From Phytobacter diazotrophicus (lineage in GTDB: Bacteria > Pseudomonadota > Gammaproteobacteria > Enterobacterales > Enterobacteriaceae), in assembly GCA_004346725.1 (NCBI GenBank), contig SMDE01000019.1:1-64000 (forward strand): 64,000 nucleotides of DNA, read 5' to 3'. The position numbers and the translations under genes are program-made. This document shows positions 17,985-27,244 of the stretch, piece by piece; the stretch's first letter is position 1, and each line of letters opens with the position of its first letter. The notes beneath the pieces were generated by a model. The model had not been told where the DNA came from. It made no database searches and was given only the letters and a program-made list of their open reading frames with translations.

Positions 17985-18566
17985 ATGAAAAGCTGGCTTG
18001 TAGCGTTACTTAGCGCGGCACTGCTCTCTCCCCTGGCGGCATCGGCTGACAGCACTTACGTCTTCTTTCGTCACGGTGAGAAACCGGACAACAACAGCGG
18101 GCAGCTCACCTGCAAAGGGTTAAACCGGGCACTGAGTCTCCCCTCGGTGCTGCTCAAGCGCTACGGTAACCCGGACGCGCTGTATGCCTCAGCGCCGAAA
18201 GAGAAAAAAACCGGCAGCTCGTTGCGCCCGCTGACCACCATCACGCCGCTGGCGATTCAGGTATCCAAACCGGTGGTGCTGCGTTTCCATGCTGATGACA
18301 CCAGCGAACTGGTTTCCGCACTGCTGGCGCAGCAAAATCAGCCGCTGACGTTTATTTCCTGGGAGCATAAAAATCTGGTCACCGCCGCAAAAACGCTGAT
18401 TACCCAGACGGGTGGCGATGCGTCGCAGGTGCCTTCATGGCCGTCGGCGGACTTTGATTCGATTTATGTGGTTCAGCTTGACGCACAGCAGCATTTTAAA
18501 TCTTTTACCAGGGATACCGAAGGGCTGGATGGCGTCTCCAGCCAGTGTTCTGCCCCGGCGCAATAA
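17985..18566 (+). CDS. Periplasmic histidine phosphatase family protein
   Basis: 193 residues. A Sec signal peptide (MKSWLVALLSAALLSPLAAS, cleavage near ASA-D) is followed by VFFRHGEKPD, the catalytic RHG motif of the branch with HGE. The second histidine is probably in SWEHKNLV near residue 125. The conserved LTCKGLNRAL helix is present. Such exported phosphatases act on phosphate esters of unknown nature. It is a single-gene unit with a stem-loop terminator after it. Confidence 0.8.
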   Translation: MKSWLVALLSAALLSPLAASADSTYVFFRHGEKPDNNSGQLTCKGLNRALSLPSVLLKRYGNPDALYASAPKEKKTGSSLRPLTTITPLAIQVSKPVVLRFHADDTSELVSALLAQQNQPLTFISWEHKNLVTAAKTLITQTGGDASQVPSWPSADFDSIYVVQLDAQQHFKSFTRDTEGLDGVSSQCSAPAQ

Positions 18567-18971
18567 TCGGTGTGAAAGGAAATAGCGAGGGGAAGGATAA
18601 CCTCGTTATTCCTTTTAAAATGCTAACGTTTCTTTTATAGGAACAATAAAGTGCGATAAAAATGCGCGAAAGCAGAAGAGTAGTGCTATTAATAATTCTA
18701 TTCAAAAACAAGAAGACAATTCGGGATACAACAGCGCATTATCTTTAAATCAGCGCATAAAAATGGCCCGTCTCCCGAGCCGAATAACAAAACGTTTATA
18801 AGTTTGATTTAGCTTAAGGTAGCGAAAATTTCGCGAGGAAAAATAGCGACCGAAATATACACCCGGAATATATCGAAAAATAAAGCAAAAAAAGAAAATC
18901 CCTTTTGCGACTTTAGCGTTGAGTCTTATCTGTATTCATAATGTAACCAGTAAAGACAGGGTGGTTAATTA
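18567..18971. promoter_or_regulatory. AT-rich intergenic region before the diguanylate cyclase, with terminator at 18581-18616
   Basis: 405 bp without a gene. A stem AATAGCGAGG / CCTCGTTATT (18581-18590 with 18601-18610) followed by CCTTTT ends the phosphatase transcript. The rest is strongly A-rich (18700-18960) and should contain the promoter of the cyclase gene. I see no convincing operator. Confidence 0.5.
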
Positions 18972-21914
18972 ATGCACAGAGCAATGCATAAATATATCGA
19001 TACTTTCACTGATACCCTGCGCCTTTTCTTTTTTGGGTTTCTCTTTTTTTTCTGCCGCCCGGTACTGGCAGATGAGCCACACATTGCATTAAGCGAATAT
19101 TTTATTGAAACCTGGTCGACAAAAGACGGCCTGCCACACAATAGCATCAACGCCATCGCACAGACCCGGGAAGGTTATTTATGGTTCGGCACCTGGGAAG
19201 GGTTCGCCCGCTACAACGGCAAAACCTTCCAGGTCTTCGAACGCGGCGGCGAAAGCGCCATGCCCGACTCCGGAACGCTGGCGTTTGTCGCCGGGCCAGA
19301 CGGCAGCCTGCTGGTTGCAGGCGCGCGCGGCGGTCTATCTTCCTGGAAAGATGGCATCTGGACGCCCTATGCTGCGGCACCGACCATGATTGGTTCCGCC
19401 ATGCGCGACAGTAAAGGTAATCTGTGGGTGACCATGCCCGGAAAAGGTCTGTTAATGCGCCCCGCCAATGAAACCGGCGCAACGCGGGATGTGCATATTC
19501 TCGATAACGTCACCGCCAACAAAAGCGTGGAAGACGCGGACGGCACTATCTGGGCCGCAACAGACAACGGCCTGTATCAGGTGATCGACAATAAAGCGAC
19601 CCCGGTGCCGCCAGCCAGCGGTTTGCCGCAAGTCCGCGCCTTTAGTTTGCTGGTAACAGACGATAACACTTTACTGGTGGGTACCGAAGCCGGCGTCTGG
19701 AAGCGCGTCGGTGAAGATTTTCAGCCGCTGCACCCGGAACTTACCAACGAAGTGGTCTCCACCATGATGCAGGATAAGCGTGGAGATATCTGGTTCGGCA
19801 CCATTAACCACGGCATATTCCGCCTCAGTCCACAAGGGCTGGAACACCTGAATATTGATAATGGTATCGTTCATAACCGCGTACAAAGCATCCTGGAAGA
19901 TCGGGAACAAAGTATCTGGATTGGTACTAACTCGGGATTGATTCGCCTGCGTCGCGCGCCGTTTATCACCGTGAGCACCCGCCAGGGCCTGAACGGCGAC
20001 TATGTTCGTACCGTGATGACGCACTCGGACGGCAGTATCCTTGTGGGCACCAGTACCGGGCTAAACCGCATTCGGAATGGGCGCGTCGAACAAATTAACT
20101 GGAATCAACACACGCAGCCATCGGTACTGAGCCTCGGCGAGGCCACGGATGGCAGCGTATGGGTCGGTACTTATACCGATGGTCTGCTGCACTGGAAAAA
20201 TGGCCAATTAACCCCGGTATTACAGCAATCTAATGGCCTGCCCGGTAACGAGGTTCGCGCCATCCTCACCGATCACCAGCAGAACCTGTGGATCGGCACC
20301 GCCTCCGGTTTGAGCGTCTTACGCGCCGATGGCACGCTCCATACCTACTCGGCAGATGACGGTCTTCCTGCCAGCTTTATTATGGCGCTGCAGGAAGATG
20401 AACAGCAGCGCATTTGGGTGGGTACTGGCGTGGGGGTCTCCGTTTTTCATAACGGAAAATTTGAGCACATCGATATTTCCGCCATGGAGAATGCCGAATA
20501 TGCCTTCGGCTTTTACAGCGAACCTGGCTATATGTGGATGACAACCGACCGGGGCTTGCTCCGTTATCGGAGCAGCGATGGCGCAATCGGTATGGTGGGG
20601 CGTAAAAACGGTCTGCCCATCGACAAACTGTTCCAGGTGATACCCGACAATATGGGGTATCTGTGGCTTAGCTCGAACCGCGGTATGATTAGGATAAGCA
20701 AAGCCGAAGCCGTGGATGTTATTGAGGGGCGTAAGCGGCAGATTGCCGTAACCACGTTCGGTGAAAGTGACGGCATGATCAGCGCGCAGGCCAATGGCGG
20801 CTCAATGCCTGCCGCCACGCGCGCCGGTGATGGCGGTATCTGGGTGGCGACCGCGCGCGGTGCGGTGATGGTTCATCCTGAACGATTAGGGGAATTTAGC
20901 AAGACACGGTTAGCTGCGGTGGTGGAGTCGGTTGAGAGTAACACCACGCCGCTCGACAATGACTATACCTTTCCTGCCGGAACAACACGCATCCGGATAA
21001 ACTATTCCGGGCTGGGCTATGTTCTGCCGGAGCGTATTCGTTATCGTACCCGTCTGGAGGGTTTTGACCCGCAGTGGATCGATCGCGAAAACAATACGAC
21101 AGCGGAATACACCAACCTGCCGCCGGGGAACTACCGCTTCAACGTTTCCGCCAGTTACCCCAACGGCGAGTGGAATGGCACGGACACGGTTATCAACCTG
21201 CGCATTAACCCGTTTTTCTGGCAGCGGCCCCTCTTTCAGGTGCTGTTAGTGCTGCTGTTTCTGTTGGCGCTGTTCATGGTCTTTCGCTGGCGTCTGAGGC
21301 AGGCGCGCCGTAACGAAGAGCGCCTGCGCACGCTGATTGCCGCCAAGACGCTGGCCTTACAGGAGCAGGCTGAGGAGTTTGAACGACAGGCCAAAGAGGA
21401 TCAGTTGACCGGGCTGGCAAACCGCCGGGTCTTTGATAAACAACTGATGCTCGGCTTCGACGATGCCCGTGCGCATGATTATCCGCTGACGCTGGCAATC
21501 TTCGATATTGATCACTTTAAGCAGATAAATGACCGTTGGTCACATGTGGTGGGCGATAAGGTGCTGCAAAGTATCGGGGACCTGCTGCGTAATACACAGC
21601 AGGACGCCAGGCTGAGCGCCCGTTGGGGCGGTGAAGAGTTCACTCTGTTGTTTCCGCATATGCCGATAGCGCAGGCTACGGCGATTTGCGAATCACTGCG
21701 GGTTACCTTATCGCAGACGGATTATCGGCATATCGCCGAAGGGCTGCAGGTGACGGCGAGCTTCGGCCTGGCGGAGTCGTCCTCTGCCAGTGACAGCAAC
21801 GCGTTAATTAAGCAGGCCGACCACGCGCTGTATATCGCCAAACAGACTGGCCGCAACAAAGTGGTTTGCTGGTCCGGCGAAGAAGAAAGCGCATCTGGTC
21901 ATTTTCAGATTTAG
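18972..21914 (+). CDS. Beta-propeller sensor diguanylate cyclase (Reg_prop, Y_Y_Y, TM, GGDEF)
   Basis: 980 residues. An N-terminal hydrophobic segment (about 15-33, signal peptide or anchor) precedes around ten two-component-regulator propeller repeats with the W-(F/I/V)-G-T core (YLWFGTWEG, IWFGTINHG, SIWIGTNSG, LWIGTASG). A Y_Y_Y domain follows, then one transmembrane helix near 750-770, a coiled linker and a GGDEF domain with ARWGGEEF near 887. The periplasmic propeller should sense a ligand and drive c-di-GMP synthesis. The autoinhibitory I-site RxxD is replaced by QDAR, so product inhibition at that site is not expected. AGGGTGG precedes the ATG; the next ATG is at 18984. Confidence 0.88.
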   Translation: MHRAMHKYIDTFTDTLRLFFFGFLFFFCRPVLADEPHIALSEYFIETWSTKDGLPHNSINAIAQTREGYLWFGTWEGFARYNGKTFQVFERGGESAMPDSGTLAFVAGPDGSLLVAGARGGLSSWKDGIWTPYAAAPTMIGSAMRDSKGNLWVTMPGKGLLMRPANETGATRDVHILDNVTANKSVEDADGTIWAATDNGLYQVIDNKATPVPPASGLPQVRAFSLLVTDDNTLLVGTEAGVWKRVGEDFQPLHPELTNEVVSTMMQDKRGDIWFGTINHGIFRLSPQGLEHLNIDNGIVHNRVQSILEDREQSIWIGTNSGLIRLRRAPFITVSTRQGLNGDYVRTVMTHSDGSILVGTSTGLNRIRNGRVEQINWNQHTQPSVLSLGEATDGSVWVGTYTDGLLHWKNGQLTPVLQQSNGLPGNEVRAILTDHQQNLWIGTASGLSVLRADGTLHTYSADDGLPASFIMALQEDEQQRIWVGTGVGVSVFHNGKFEHIDISAMENAEYAFGFYSEPGYMWMTTDRGLLRYRSSDGAIGMVGRKNGLPIDKLFQVIPDNMGYLWLSSNRGMIRISKAEAVDVIEGRKRQIAVTTFGESDGMISAQANGGSMPAATRAGDGGIWVATARGAVMVHPERLGEFSKTRLAAVVESVESNTTPLDNDYTFPAGTTRIRINYSGLGYVLPERIRYRTRLEGFDPQWIDRENNTTAEYTNLPPGNYRFNVSASYPNGEWNGTDTVINLRINPFFWQRPLFQVLLVLLFLLALFMVFRWRLRQARRNEERLRTLIAAKTLALQEQAEEFERQAKEDQLTGLANRRVFDKQLMLGFDDARAHDYPLTLAIFDIDHFKQINDRWSHVVGDKVLQSIGDLLRNTQQDARLSARWGGEEFTLLFPHMPIAQATAICESLRVTLSQTDYRHIAEGLQVTASFGLAESSSASDSNALIKQADHALYIAKQTGRNKVVCWSGEEESASGHFQI

Positions 21915-22009
21915 GGTTATGGCGTATTCAACATCAAATGAAAACCCGGCAGCGTTATTTCCATATTGGGAATAACGCTGTGCGAAAGCACAATTGCAAT
22001 GCAGAAAGA

Positions 22010-22375
22010 CTATTCGCAAGAAGCATAAAATTCATTTTGATTATTCCCAAACCATGCCGAACATTTCTTTGCCGTATCCGGTACTTTTAATTCCAGTATT
22101 TTTTTCGTCCCCTTATAACGGCAAACAAGATAGAGCGGTAAGTTCATTTCCCGGCCATAATCCTGATAATTTTGCAGCGTCCACACCATATCATTCAGCG
22201 TGTCAGGCATTAACTCTCCCAACTTGTCCGGTGGCCCCTGAAAAAGGCTGACGTCATCCATCCTGTAAGAGGTATTCTTCACTGTCAGCAAATCAGGACA
22301 TTGCATTTTTTCAGCGCTTGCCAAACCTGAAAACAGTAGCGCTACGTTTAACACTATCCCTTTACGTCTGGACAT
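22010..22375 (-). CDS. STY0300 family exported protein (immunity-like paralogue 1)
   Basis: 121 residues. A signal peptide (MSRRKGIVLNVALLFSGLAS) is followed by EKMQCPDLL, SLFQGPPDKLGELMPD, VWTLQNYQDY, LVCRYKGTKK, AKKCSAWF and a C-terminal YASCE. Four cysteines (CP, VC, KC, SC) are conserved in all paralogues here and suggest two disulphides. STY0300 itself lies in a Salmonella type VI secretion region, so a periplasmic immunity role is plausible. The start at 22375 gives the best signal peptide; an in-frame ATG also exists at 22390. Confidence 0.75.
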   Translation of the reverse strand: MSRRKGIVLNVALLFSGLASAEKMQCPDLLTVKNTSYRMDDVSLFQGPPDKLGELMPDTLNDMVWTLQNYQDYGREMNLPLYLVCRYKGTKKILELKVPDTAKKCSAWFGNNQNEFYASCE

Positions 22376-22463
22376 AATAACGACTTCCATTTTTCAGCAG
22401 AAATGCACATTGATAGCGGGTTTCTGAACAAAAACCGCGAATCCATACCTGTGCAGAGAGACG

Positions 22464-22826
22464 TTATTCGCAAGCAGCTATAAGCTTACGGTTCTTATCA
22501 TAGGCAACGGAACATTTTTTGGCCGTGGCCGATACAATCAACTCGACGCTCTGCTTCGTGTTCTTATAGTGGCATATAAAATAGAGCGACGTTTTATGCT
22601 CTTTCGCCTCATCCTGATAATCAGGCAGCGTCCATACCGTCTCCCGATCGTTATCCGGCATCAGTTCGACTAAATCTTTAGGCGGCCCCACGAACAAACT
22701 GGCATCGTTTAAGGCGTGTGTTTTATCTTGCTGCGTTGGATATTGCGGACAAACCGTTATTGCCTGAGCCACGCCAACAGATAAAAACAGCCCCGCACCG
22801 AGCAAAAGCGTCTTACTCCACAACAT
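22464..22826 (-). CDS. STY0300 family exported protein (paralogue 2, coupled to the putative toxin)
   Basis: 120 residues. A signal peptide (MLWSKTLLLGAGLFLSVG, cleavage near AQA-I) is followed by VCPQYPTQ, SLFVGPPKDLVELMPD, VWTLPDYQDE, FICHYKNTKQ and AKKCSVAY, ending AACE. Its ATG, 9 nt after GGAG, overlaps the last 14 bp of the upstream BPSL0067-type gene, so the two are made together. That arrangement is typical of effector/immunity pairs. Paralogue 1 lies 88 bp downstream. Confidence 0.8.
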   Translation of the reverse strand: MLWSKTLLLGAGLFLSVGVAQAITVCPQYPTQQDKTHALNDASLFVGPPKDLVELMPDNDRETVWTLPDYQDEAKEHKTSLYFICHYKNTKQSVELIVSATAKKCSVAYDKNRKLIAACE

Positions 22827-23214
22827 AGTAATTATCTCCATTGTTTTCCGCGCGTGGTGCCTTATGAAAGCGGATGGTGCGTTTGCTGACATAATGTGGT
22901 GTGGCCTCACGTTCACCAGAAGGAAGTGTCCGGTGATTCATCCACTGATCCAGCACCTGTATGCCCGACGCATCCTGCCCAAGATAAATAGCGGCGTGGG
23001 AACGTCCGTCAGTATGGTTGCCATAGCGACCATCCGCATCAAACGTGGCAATCGCCGTACCGGGCGCAATGGTCATATTACCTTTAACTAATTCGCCCCG
23101 TTTCCATGCTGCCGTGCGCGGCATATTGGCCGCTTTTTGTGTGTACGCCACACACTGACCATTACCTACAGACTGACCGACATACGCTAACGGTGTTTTT
23201 GCGATATATGCCAT
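22813..23214 (-). CDS. BPSL0067 family protein, putative cysteine peptidase/amidase toxin
   Basis: 133 residues from MAYIAKTPLAYVGQSVG. NGQCVAYTQ contains the likely nucleophile Cys, GRSHAAIYLG the His and VLDQW a possible Asp, the order found in NlpC/CHAP-like amidases such as Tae peptidoglycan effectors. The PGTAIATFD strand before the His fits this fold. No signal peptide is visible, consistent with delivery by a secretion system. Family members usually start at MxY, so I place the start at 23214 rather than at the frame's earlier ATG (23247). No T6SS structural genes or VgrG/PAAR are present in the window. Confidence 0.7.
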   Translation of the reverse strand: MAYIAKTPLAYVGQSVGNGQCVAYTQKAANMPRTAAWKRGELVKGNMTIAPGTAIATFDADGRYGNHTDGRSHAAIYLGQDASGIQVLDQWMNHRTLPSGEREATPHYVSKRTIRFHKAPRAENNGDNYYVVE

Positions 23215-23457
23215 GGAGTAACACCCATAGAAGTTGAATGATGACATTCTGCATCTAATGTAAAGATATGCAAATAGAGGACAAGGGCGGATTTTAAATT
23301 AAGAAAATTCCTGGCTGGCTGGGGTGTGTATTATATATTTATCAAACGGTTATATAAAAAGCGCGCCGTGATTATTGGCCGCTGGAAATGAGGACTCTGA
23401 GCCTGCCCTCCCCTGATAAAGAGCTATTAATGGCAAGCTCAGCACCCCATGACGGGA

Positions 23458-24489
23458 TTACAGATTAGATTTTTTATCCGCTTTCGCGGGCGCGTTCTGT
23501 TTTGTCGGCGCGCCTAACGTGTGCTTAAACCAGCCGACAACATGGTCAATCACCTGCGGCTGATACCAGTGAATATCGCCATGCTCCGCCCCCTCAACCA
23601 GGACATACTCGACGGTGTCTTTTTTCGCTTTCAACGCCTGATATAACTGCGCGCTTTGCTGAGGAGAAACCAGCGTATCCGCACTGCCGTGCATAATCAA
23701 AAACGGCGGTTCATGGCCGGTAATATGGCCCATCGGACTTGCGGCAAGCGCTTTTTTCGGGTCGCTGTCGATGGTTGCCCCGGCAAAGGTGCGAAATGCC
23801 GCGCCGTGGACCAGTAACGCTTCGGTCACCGCCGCTGAGCGATGCACCTGCTGTATCTGTTCCGGGAAACCTTCGCCTATATTGAGCAAATTCGAGATGC
23901 CATAAATCGTGGCCACACCCTGAACGTCAGATGACTGCTCGGGGTAATCCCCCTTGTCATACTCTTTTTCGCCGTTGGTCGTTCCCAGCATTTGCGCCAG
24001 CCATCCCCCGGCGGAATCACCCAACACGGCAATGCGGGCAGGATCGATGTTGTACTCTTTGGCGTGTGCTCTGAGGTAACGTACCGCCGTTTTCCCGTCG
24101 ACCAATGGCGCGGGGAATTTATCCGGAATTACGCGGTATTCCGCGGCGGCAACCACATAACCTGCGTTCGCCAGCGCCATACGCATCGCGATGTATTTAT
24201 CGTGATTGGCCGTCATAAAACCGCCGCCTGGGAAGTAGACAATGGCCGGTTTCAGGTCATTATTGCGCGGGACCAACAGCGACATCCTGAGCTGCCTGAG
24301 CGCCACGCCATCTTTGACCTGCGAGTAAATCACGTTGCTGAATAAATCGGTCTGATCCTGTGACGGCGTGAATTTCATTATCTTTGCGCCCTCGGTTGAT
24401 CCGGGTAAGGTATCGGCAGCGGCAACCGCCTGTGAAATAGCGGACGATAACAACATACAGCCCGCCAGAATAAGGGATGTTGATTTCAT
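23458..24489 (-). CDS. Exported alpha/beta hydrolase (HSL-type esterase)
   Basis: 343 residues. A signal peptide (MKSTSLILAGCMLLSSA..., cleavage near AVAAA) precedes the alpha/beta-hydrolase-3 motifs. The oxyanion loop is YFPGGGF, the nucleophile elbow GDSAGG near residue 158, the acid probably HGSADTLVS and the histidine in EGAEHGD. The C-terminal tail is Lys-rich (NAPAKADKKSNL). Substrate is unknown; related enzymes cleave short acyl esters or cell-wall acetyl groups. AAGGAC lies before the ATG. It is transcribed alone, upstream of the toxin/immunity genes on the same strand. Confidence 0.85.
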   Translation of the reverse strand: MKSTSLILAGCMLLSSAISQAVAAADTLPGSTEGAKIMKFTPSQDQTDLFSNVIYSQVKDGVALRQLRMSLLVPRNNDLKPAIVYFPGGGFMTANHDKYIAMRMALANAGYVVAAAEYRVIPDKFPAPLVDGKTAVRYLRAHAKEYNIDPARIAVLGDSAGGWLAQMLGTTNGEKEYDKGDYPEQSSDVQGVATIYGISNLLNIGEGFPEQIQQVHRSAAVTEALLVHGAAFRTFAGATIDSDPKKALAASPMGHITGHEPPFLIMHGSADTLVSPQQSAQLYQALKAKKDTVEYVLVEGAEHGDIHWYQPQVIDHVVGWFKHTLGAPTKQNAPAKADKKSNL

Positions 24490-24793
24490 AATGTCCTTCT
24501 TGTGTAGGGGGATTTTTCCCGATCCTGACGCAGGATATCATTCGAATTAACCGATGAATAACGCAAGAAGTCGATGTAATTGATGCAGTAATCCGATGAT
24601 TCGCACCACAAAATCTCTGGCGCGGGTGATGTCATCGGCAAGCGCGTAGCATACTGAACCAAACGCCATGCTTTCACGGGGCTAAAATTTCGCCATGAAC
24701 GTGGCAAGTTATTTGAGGACTCCCTTAAGACCCTCTAACTGATATGATCAGCAGGAAAATTCTCCCGCCCCAAAAACACCGAAGGGAATGACT
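24490..24793. other. Intergenic region, no gene seen
   Basis: About 300 bp between the divergent esterase and the broken STY0300 paralogue. It probably holds both promoters. Short frames on either strand lack coding character. Confidence 0.5.
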
Positions 24794-25028
24794 ATGTCGT
24801 GGAGTAAGGAAATAATTTTAGGTTGCGCGGTTTTTCTTTTTTCCAGCGCTGTTTTTGCCGAAAAAATCAACTGCCCGCCTGTTTTACAGGATGGCAATAA
24901 AACATACCGAATGAATGTCGTTGATGTTTTCGTCGGGCCGCCAGAAGAAAGGGCGTCATTATTACCGGATACAGACGAAGAAATGGTATGGATACAGCAA
25001 AGATGGGTTTTACGCCTCTTGTGAATAA
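24794..25028 (+). pseudogene. STY0300 family paralogue 3, internally deleted
   Basis: The 5' part is intact: the signal peptide starts MSWSKEIILGCAVFLFSSAV, followed by EKINCPPVL, VFVGPPEERASLLPD and EEMVW. The frame then jumps. The family's last residues, DGFYASCE and stop, appear one frame over at 25005-25028. Roughly fifty codons carrying the middle two cysteines are gone. The open frame as it stands ends at 25024 with an unrelated tail (IQQRWVLRLL). The ending is nearly that of paralogue 1. Confidence 0.8.
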
Positions 25029-25164
25029 ACCTGCGCATTGCAAGATATCGCCCGCTTAGCGGAACTGGCGATACGCCATAAACCATCCATAAGAGATGAA
25101 CAGTAAATTGTTCATACTCCGCAGTGTTTCATCGCAAACAGAACGTTTACCACTCAATATTTAA

Positions 25165-25380
25165 TCAGCGTTTAAATAAACGGTAGCTCCATAGCGCCAG
25201 AGCAGCAATTACAGCAGCCAGACCAGTCTTGATAAGCAACAGCGTGAAGACGTAATTGTTCATTGCCTCTTCGCCGTCACCCGTAACAGAAATATGACGC
25301 ATAAAAATATCGTTAACCCAACGATCAGGGATCAGAAAGAGCGCAGCGATCAGCACAACTATAAACAGGATAATTTTCAT
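25165..25380 (-). CDS. Small two-TM membrane protein
   Basis: 71 residues from MKIILFIVVLIAALFLIPD. One helix lies at the N-terminus and a second near 45-65 (LLIKTGLAAVIAALALWSY), with a basic end RLFKR. GGTGGTGTGAG precedes the ATG. Family not recognised. The frame is open further upstream, but those codons lack a start with a good site. Confidence 0.5.
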   Translation of the reverse strand: MKIILFIVVLIAALFLIPDRWVNDIFMRHISVTGDGEEAMNNYVFTLLLIKTGLAAVIAALALWSYRLFKR

Positions 25381-25577
25381 CTCACACCACCGAAAGGGGG
25401 AAAGGGGATTATGCGTCGCGGGATCATAGCACAAGCAAAACGCGTGACTTGCTCGCAGCATTGTATTCGGAAAATGCGCTGATGTGCGTGATAATGGTGG
25501 TGCGGATAAGCCAATACGTGGAAAATATATGCAGATTGCATTAAAGCCACGTCCTGAAAAATACAGGAGGGTATTAG

Positions 25578-25949
25578 ATGTTGTGGAGTAACAGAGCTCT
25601 AATGTTAAGTTCTATGTTTTTGTTTTATTCCGGGGTTACTTGTGCTGAAAAAATTGAATGCCCTCAGTCTTTGACAGAAAATAACAAGAAGTACTCACTT
25701 TATAATCTTGATGTGTTTGAGGGGCCGCCTAAAGAAATGGGATCTTTGATGCCTGATTCCGATGATTCTGCTGTATGGACATTGAGTGATTCCCAGGCTG
25801 CGGTTAAAGCTCGCAACACTTCTATGTTTCTCGTTTGTCAGTTTAAAGGCACAAATAAGACGGTTACGTTAAAAATCCCGGCCAGCGCAAAAAAATGCTC
25901 AGCATGGTTCGAAGGTAGCGCAGAACAGACACATATTGTTTGCCAATAA
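25578..25949 (+). CDS. STY0300 family exported protein (paralogue 4)
   Basis: 123 residues. A signal peptide (MLWSNRALMLSSMFLFYSGV) is followed by EKIECPQSL, VFEGPPKEMGSLMPD, VWTLSDSQAA, LVCQFKGTNK and AKKCSAWF, ending HIVCQ. All four family cysteines are kept. AGGAGG stands 8 nt before the ATG, a strong site. It is more AT-rich than its neighbours and has no adjacent toxin, so it may be an orphan immunity gene. Confidence 0.78.
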   Translation: MLWSNRALMLSSMFLFYSGVTCAEKIECPQSLTENNKKYSLYNLDVFEGPPKEMGSLMPDSDDSAVWTLSDSQAAVKARNTSMFLVCQFKGTNKTVTLKIPASAKKCSAWFEGSAEQTHIVCQ

Positions 25950-26041
25950 GCCCATCTGATTGCCAGATACCTTCTGGTTTGACAGTGAAGATGAGGTCAA
26001 TACCGAAGGTAACTGGCAGAGTGGGAATAAGGCCGTTATTT

Positions 26042-27196
26042 CTACCTGTGCACAACAGGCTTAAAGCGTAACGCTATCACCATCAACAGGATGACGCCTG
26101 CACTCATGATGAGCCACGCGTTTGTCAGTGACGCACCGCTGTCGCGCACCATACCGGCGATTAACGGCATCAGCGCGGCAATCAGGTATCCGCCACCCTG
26201 CACGCGTGACAACAGTTTCCCTGCCTCGGCCGGCGTTCGGGCATGATCAAATGTCACAATAAGCGATAGCGGGAACAGCGCGCCAATACCGCAACCAAGC
26301 AGCAATGTTGACACAACTGGCGTGGTTCCGGGAGAAAAGACAAGACACATCAACCCTGCCAGCAACATCAACAGCACAATGAGCAGCGGAACACGGCGGT
26401 CAGGAAAGCGCGTTATCAGCGCTGAAACGGCAAAGCCCGCTACAACTTCGGTCAACGTAAGCCAGGCCAGCATATAGCCGCTGCTCCGTGCGCTCCAGCC
26501 CGCCTGGATATAGAGAGGGGGAAGCCACGCCAGTACCAGGGTATAGGCGCCTGTCCCGATGCCAAAAAATAGCAATAACAGCCATGTCCTGGATGACGAT
26601 AATGTCACCTCTGCGAACACCGTTTTTTCTACCTGGCGGTGCCTGGCCCATGACAGCCAAAATATCAGGGCAAGAAGCGCTAACAAACCGGCTATTGCCA
26701 GCGTAGGCTTCAGATCAAGCCGGGTAAACAACGGCTCGGCCGTGGCGGCAGCCAGCGCCGCACCGGCCATAATTCCGGTGCTGAACAGAGACATAAACGT
26801 GCTGGCCGATTGCGCGTATTCCTTTTTTATCAGCGCTGGCATTAACGCCTGGATCATGCCGATACTCGCGCCACCCGCTAAAGCTGTACACATAAGCCCC
26901 GTGAGTGATGTGCTAAAGCCCCGGAATAAACAAGCGAAAAACAGTATGGAAAGCCCTACTGTAATACCCCGGACTGCACCGGTTCTGGCTAAAAGCCATG
27001 GTCCACTCAGCGCAACCAACCCCATCATGGCGACAGGCAAAGTGGTGAGCAGACTGAATTCCGTGGCGGATAGCCCTGCTTCACGCTGTAAAACCGGAAA
27101 TAACGGTCCGATGGAAGCCAGGATGGGGCGAAGATTCAACCCGATCAAAAAAGCGATAAATGCGAACATAAAGGGCGAAGATGCTATACGTTTCAA
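26042..27196 (-). CDS. MFS transporter, CynX/NimT family
   Basis: 384 residues with twelve hydrophobic segments. FLIGLNLRPILASIGPLFP near the start is the hallmark of the CynX/NimT/YycB branch, exporters of cyanate- or 2-nitroimidazole-like small molecules. The initiator appears to be TTG at 27196 with AAAAGGA eight bases upstream; no ATG lies nearby before the first helix. It diverges from a MarR gene, with a palindromic operator between them, so efflux is probably induced by the regulator's ligand. Confidence 0.82.
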   Translation of the reverse strand: MKRIASSPFMFAFIAFLIGLNLRPILASIGPLFPVLQREAGLSATEFSLLTTLPVAMMGLVALSGPWLLARTGAVRGITVGLSILFFACLFRGFSTSLTGLMCTALAGGASIGMIQALMPALIKKEYAQSASTFMSLFSTGIMAGAALAAATAEPLFTRLDLKPTLAIAGLLALLALIFWLSWARHRQVEKTVFAEVTLSSSRTWLLLLFFGIGTGAYTLVLAWLPPLYIQAGWSARSSGYMLAWLTLTEVVAGFAVSALITRFPDRRVPLLIVLLMLLAGLMCLVFSPGTTPVVSTLLLGCGIGALFPLSLIVTFDHARTPAEAGKLLSRVQGGGYLIAALMPLIAGMVRDSGASLTNAWLIMSAGVILLMVIALRFKPVVHR

Positions 27197-27244
27197 AACG
27201 TAATCCTTTTAGGCATGTGATTGCTCCAGCAAAAAATGCGTAAG

